In this document: positions 13,391 through 13,522 of the stretch, one piece after another
Layout: every line of letters begins with the position of its first letter
How positions within the stretch are numbered: the stretch's first letter is position 1
Made by a program: the position numbers and the translations under genes
The notes under the pieces: model-generated
What the model was told of the DNA's origin: nothing
The model's database searches: none
What the model saw: only the letters and a program-made list of their open reading frames with translations
NCBI GenBank assembly: GCA_937893205.1
Contig: CALBJU010000154.1
Span: 1 to 13,522 of the forward strand
DNA from: an uncultured Bacteroidota bacterium
GTDB lineage: Bacteria > Bacteroidota > Rhodothermia > Rhodothermales > UBA10348
DNA length: 13,522 nucleotides
Direction: 5' to 3'

Positions 13391-13425
13391 AAAAGGGGAG
13401 AAAGAGCCCATCTTCCTCCCCTTTT
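13391..13425. terminator. Bidirectional intrinsic terminator
   Basis: A perfect 10-bp stem AAAAGGGGAG/CTCCCCTTTT can be extended after one mismatch by four more pairs (AAGA/TCTT) to a GCCCA loop. The T-run is on either side according to the strand read, so it can stop the SRAP transcript and the opposing transcript of the gene at the right edge. Confidence 0.85.
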
Positions 13426-13456
13426 AAACAAATATAAAAGTCAGATCCATAAGAGA

Positions 13457-13522
13457 TCACACAGCGAAATCTTCCTTTTTCTTCCCTTTTGCCACCTCAG
13501 CGGTCAACCAACGCGGCATGCG
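13457..13522 (-). CDS. C-terminal tip of an unidentified gene, partial
   Basis: On the minus strand an open frame enters from the right edge and ends with TGA at 13457. It encodes RMPRWLTAEVAKGKKKEDFAV, here split as RMPRWLTAEVAK and GKKKEDFAV. The lysine-rich ending and the bidirectional terminator that faces it suggest a real convergent gene. The fragment is too short to name. Confidence 0.4.
   Translation of the reverse strand, partial: RMPRWLTAEVAKGKKKEDFAV

Overview
The window holds the proximal end of a chromosomal (sedentary) integron on the left and a two-unit, probably DNA-damage-inducible translesion-synthesis locus on the right. No gene here fixes the taxon. The VCR-like attC repeats, lipoprotein sulfatase, short ImuB, DUF6504-like protein and a membrane protein resembling DUF6090-type proteins suggest a marine or environmental bacterium. 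I lean weakly towards Rhodothermota/Balneolota or a related phylum. The cassette part looks AT-richer and more mixed in composition than the GC-rich imuB/dnaE2 part.

Positions 1-5256 are a cassette array with every gene on the minus strand. From distal to proximal: a cyanophycinase-like (peptidase S51) lipoprotein cut by the window edge, a LysE/RhtB exporter, three tiny membrane proteins, a VOC/glyoxalase protein broken by a one-base frameshift, a lipoprotein type I sulfatase, and the 3' part of a higA antitoxin gene. Five attC sites of 105-108 bp, closely similar to each other, separate the proximal cassettes; two divergent or decayed attC-like sites lie distally. No gene has an obvious promoter of its own. 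Just past the last attC, the higA fragment runs directly into an integron integrase gene that lacks its first ~30-35 codons. This head-to-head fusion means that attI, the cassette promoter Pc, the intI promoter, the 5' ends of both genes and presumably higB were deleted. The array is therefore probably frozen.

Positions 6334-13390 carry two transcription units reading rightward. The first has imuB (a Y-family-like protein without visible catalytic acids, with a beta-clamp motif) and a DUF6504-like gene. The second has dnaE2 (error-prone DNA polymerase III alpha) and a SRAP/HMCES-type abasic-site protein gene. Each unit begins with the same 29-bp element: a TTGACA -35 box followed by a 17-bp palindrome filling the spacer, which looks like a shared repressor operator of SOS/LexA type. 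Each leader RNA also has hairpins just before the start codon. No imuA is present in the window.

Between the two units, on the minus strand, sit a frameshifted single-TM protein gene and a mazEF toxin-antitoxin pair with a tandem palindromic operator. A strong bidirectional terminator ends the dnaE2-SRAP unit, facing the 3' tip of another minus-strand gene at the right edge.
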